A stretch of 64,000 nucleotides of DNA from Panacagrimonas sp046594215. GTDB taxonomy: Bacteria > Pseudomonadota > Gammaproteobacteria > Nevskiales > Nevskiaceae. Location: positions 3,725 through 67,724 of the forward strand of contig JBKJPX010000022.1 in assembly GCA_046594215.1 (NCBI GenBank). Reading direction: 5' to 3'. Every line of letters starts with the position of its first letter. The first letter of the stretch is position 1. Below the pieces are notes generated by a model. The model saw only the letters and a list, made by a program, of their open reading frames with translations. It ran no database searches and was not told the DNA's origin. The position numbers and the translations under genes were made by a program. Below, piece after piece: positions 61,718 to 64,000 of the stretch.

Positions 61718-62907
61718 TGAACATCGAGCCGACGCGCTGCGAGATCGCGGTCGTCGGCGGCGGCATCGTCGGCAGCGCCACCGCCTGCGCGCTCGCCCGC
61801 GCCGGTTTCGACGTGCGAGTCGTCGAACGCGGCGGCGAACCGGCGGCGCACGATCCCGCGGTCTACGACCCGCGCGTGTACGCCCTCTCCGCGGGCTCGA
61901 TCGCCCTGCTCGGCGACTTCGGTCTCTGGAAGAACGTGGCCGACGCGCGCGCGCAGTCGATCCAACGCATGCAGGTCTGGGACCGCGACCCGCGCAAGGC
62001 GCTGCGCTTCGAGGCGGCCGATGCCGGCGCGCCGAACCTCGGATGGATCGTCGAGCACCGCTTGCTGGCACGCACGCTGTGGTCGGCCCTGCCGGTGGGT
62101 TGCGCACGTACGGGCGTGGGCCTGCAAAGCGCTCACTTCGATGAGGATCCTTCCGCGCCGGTGCGGCTGACCCTGTCGGACGGAAGCCATCTCCAGGCGC
62201 GACTGGTGATCGGCGCCGAAGGAGCAGAGTCGCCGCTGCGCGAGGCGGCGGGCATCGACACCGCCGGCTGGAGCTACGCGTCGACCGCTGTGGTCTGTCA
62301 CCTGGAATGCAGCGAGCCGCACCGCGGCGGCGCACTGCAGCGCTTCCTGCCCTCCGGTCCGGTCGCGTTGCTGCCGCTCGCCGACGGGCGCCGTTCCCTG
62401 GTGTGGTCGACCACCGAGGCCGACGCGCAGGCGCTGCTGGCGCTCGACGACGAGACGTTTGCCGAGCATCTGCAGGAGGCCGTGCAGTCCGCCGCAGGAA
62501 CGGTTGCATTCCCCACGCGGCGTCTCAGTTTCCCGCTGCGACTCCTGCACGCGCAGCGCTACGTCGCCCCGCGCTGCGCGCTGGTCGGCGACAGCGCGCA
62601 CGTGATCCATCCGCTCGCAGGCCAGGGGCTGAACCTGGGACTCGCGGACGCAGCGCAGCTCGCGCTGGGCCTCGGCGCGGCGCGCCGGGCCGGGCGCGAC
62701 TGGAGCGCGTTGCGCACGCTCGCCCGCTACGAACGCGCCCGCCAGGCCGAGAATCTCGAAATGCTCGCGCTGACCGACGCGCTGGGCCGGGCCTTCGCGC
62801 TCGATTTCCCGGGCTGGCGACGGTTGCTGAGCCTGGGCATGCGCGCCGTGGATCGCGTGGCGCCGCTGAAGAACGGCCTGGCGACGCGGGCGGCGCGCTC
62901 GGCGTAG
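61717..62907 (+). CDS. ubiI: UbiH/UbiF-family FAD monooxygenase (UbiI/VisC)
   Basis: 396 residues. FAD motif AVVGGGIVGSATACALARAG, DPRVYALSAGSIALLGDFG and LVGDSAHVIHPLAGQGLNLG. Position after ubiH matches ubiI (visC) of Escherichia coli, the C5 hydroxylase of ubiquinone synthesis. Coupled to ubiH by TGATG. Confidence 0.9.
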   Translation: MNIEPTRCEIAVVGGGIVGSATACALARAGFDVRVVERGGEPAAHDPAVYDPRVYALSAGSIALLGDFGLWKNVADARAQSIQRMQVWDRDPRKALRFEAADAGAPNLGWIVEHRLLARTLWSALPVGCARTGVGLQSAHFDEDPSAPVRLTLSDGSHLQARLVIGAEGAESPLREAAGIDTAGWSYASTAVVCHLECSEPHRGGALQRFLPSGPVALLPLADGRRSLVWSTTEADAQALLALDDETFAEHLQEAVQSAAGTVAFPTRRLSFPLRLLHAQRYVAPRCALVGDSAHVIHPLAGQGLNLGLADAAQLALGLGAARRAGRDWSALRTLARYERARQAENLEMLALTDALGRAFALDFPGWRRLLSLGMRAVDRVAPLKNGLATRAARSA

Positions 62908-62959
62908 CCGCCCAAAATCTCGTTCCCGAATCCCGTTCCCGCTAGATCCTGGAAACCCG

Positions 62960-64000
62960 ATGACCACCCGAAAGCATCACCTGCTCGACATCCGCGGCGC
63001 GCGCATCCACGCGGTCGAGGAAGGCAGCGGTCCACTCGCGCTCATGATCCACGGCTTCCCGGAGTCCTGGTATTCCTGGCGCCACCAGCTCGGTGCACTC
63101 GCCAAGGCCGGCTACCGCGCGGTCGCGATCGACCAGCGCGGCTACGGTCGTTCATCCAAATTCTGGGATCCCGCCGCCTACCGCATCCGCGCGCTGGTCG
63201 CGGACGCCGTGGGCGTGGTGAACGCACTGGGCGAACAGAAGGCCGTGATCGTGGGCCACGACTGGGGGGCGCCCGTGGCCTGGACCGGGGCCTGGCTGCA
63301 TCCCGAGATTTTCCGCGGCGTGATCGGCCTGAGCGTGCCCTTCGCCGATCGCGGCCTGGTCGGCCTGCCCGGCTGCCCGTTCGGCGAGATTTCACCCACG
63401 GAGATTCACAAGAAGCTCGCGGGGCCGGGCCAGGATTTCTACCAGGACTACTTCGGTACGCTCGGTCCGGTGGTGGAGGAATTCGAATCCGACTTGCGCG
63501 GGTGGCTGCGCGATGGCGTCTGGTCGCTGTCGGGCGACGCGCTGGCGGGCATCGGCATCGATTTCGACGCGATGGATCCGATCGAGATCATCCGCAACAG
63601 CGCGATGTGCGTGCCGCACGGGCATCGCATGAAGGAGCGCTTCATGTCCCCACCGCGCCAGCCCGCATGGTTCACGGAATCCGACCTGGATTTCTTCGTC
63701 GGCGAATTCGAGCGCTCGGGGGTCAGCGGCCCGCTGAGTTACTACCGCGAGATGACCGCGAGCTGGAAGGAGCTGGAAAGCCAGGCCGGCAAGCCGCTCA
63801 CGGTGCCCGCGCTGTACCTCACGGGCGAATTCGACGTCTGCCGCGGCTGGGGGCTTGAGACGATCGCGCGCGCCAGCGAGCGCATTCCGAACTACGCCGG
63901 CACGAAGGTGTTCGCCGGCTGCGGGCACTGGACGCAGCAGGAACGGCCGGAGGAGACCAACGCGGCGATGCTGGATTTCCTCGGACGCCTGCCGCCCTGA
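62960..64000 (+). CDS. Epoxide-hydrolase-like alpha/beta hydrolase
   Basis: 346 residues, complete; the stop is the last three bases of the window. HGFPESWYSWRHQ oxyanion motif, GHDWGAPVAW nucleophile elbow with Asp, acid in LTGEFDVCRGWG and His in FAGCGHWTQQERP. The Asp nucleophile and HGxP place it with epoxide hydrolases/haloalkane dehalogenases; soluble epoxide hydrolase is the likelier activity. 52 bases after ubiI; may be co-transcribed but is not part of that pathway. Confidence 0.88.
   Translation: MTTRKHHLLDIRGARIHAVEEGSGPLALMIHGFPESWYSWRHQLGALAKAGYRAVAIDQRGYGRSSKFWDPAAYRIRALVADAVGVVNALGEQKAVIVGHDWGAPVAWTGAWLHPEIFRGVIGLSVPFADRGLVGLPGCPFGEISPTEIHKKLAGPGQDFYQDYFGTLGPVVEEFESDLRGWLRDGVWSLSGDALAGIGIDFDAMDPIEIIRNSAMCVPHGHRMKERFMSPPRQPAWFTESDLDFFVGEFERSGVSGPLSYYREMTASWKELESQAGKPLTVPALYLTGEFDVCRGWGLETIARASERIPNYAGTKVFAGCGHWTQQERPEETNAAMLDFLGRLPP

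Overview
This is a GC-rich chromosomal window from a gammaproteobacterium. Its conserved gene orders match that class: ygfB-pepP-ubiH-ubiI (58561-62907), rsmD-coaD (39056-40122), bioA-rsmE, argA, and the end of mnmA at the left edge. Many genes overlap as ATGA, GTGA or TGATG. The sequence alone does not fix the genus. The gene mix fits a non-enteric lineage near Xanthomonadales, Nevskiales or Steroidobacterales better than Enterobacterales. No rRNA, tRNA or CRISPR array was seen.

Layout. 1-6.1 kb holds the mnmA tail, a membrane class III nucleotide cyclase, a lipid-type hydrolase/SDR pair, an EF-hand protein, an acyl-CoA dehydrogenase and a YkgJ-type cysteine-cluster protein. 6.2-19.7 kb is the most unusual part: a tightly packed plus-strand cluster of four lipoproteins, a TPR/PEGA membrane protein, a five-PEGA plus SUMF membrane protein, a small secreted protein, an ExbB/MotA-like channel protein, an actin/Hsp70-fold-like protein with a C-terminal FHA-like segment, and two VWA proteins. 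Each VWA protein has a single N-terminal membrane helix carrying an Asp where ExbD/TolR/MotB carry theirs. I infer an undescribed ion-driven envelope machine in which VWA proteins are the stator-B partners. 19.76-25.81 kb is a mobile-element scar: two ~112-115 bp direct repeats resembling long IS1071-type Tn3-family ends, a broken transposase start, and cargo (Usp protein, P-type ATPase, b-type cytochrome, broken multihaem cytochrome c).

25.9-34.1 kb carries three unrecognised proteins, an enoyl-CoA hydratase-like protein, a DUF4870 protein, a cNMP-binding/patatin protein, TesB, an exonuclease III-type enzyme and an HD-domain protein. 34.1-40.1 kb is one long minus-strand operon: rsmD-coaD-BtuF-like-ferredoxin-ggt-exbB-exbD-exbD-tonB. 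One of the two ExbD proteins has Asn in place of the usual membrane Asp. 40.3-50.4 kb has tldD, a DECR2-type dienoyl-CoA reductase, a lipoprotein phosphoesterase, convergent ackA and phosphoketolase, tag and a dihydroorotase. 50.7-54.8 kb is a DUF4331/small lipoprotein/TPR/HupE-like cluster with a textbook intrinsic terminator inside the coding start of the TPR gene. 54.9-64 kb is housekeeping (rsmE, bioA, argA, ygfB, pepP, ubiH, ubiI) and ends with an epoxide-hydrolase-like protein.

How the genes fit together: several loci point to fatty-acid and lipid turnover (acyl-CoA dehydrogenase, hydratase, TesB, dienoyl-CoA reductase, lipase-like hydrolases). Phosphoketolase plus acetate kinase form a short route from pentose or fructose phosphates to acetate and ATP. 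Two separate ion-driven envelope systems are present: a classical ExbB/ExbD/TonB set and the VWA-type cluster.
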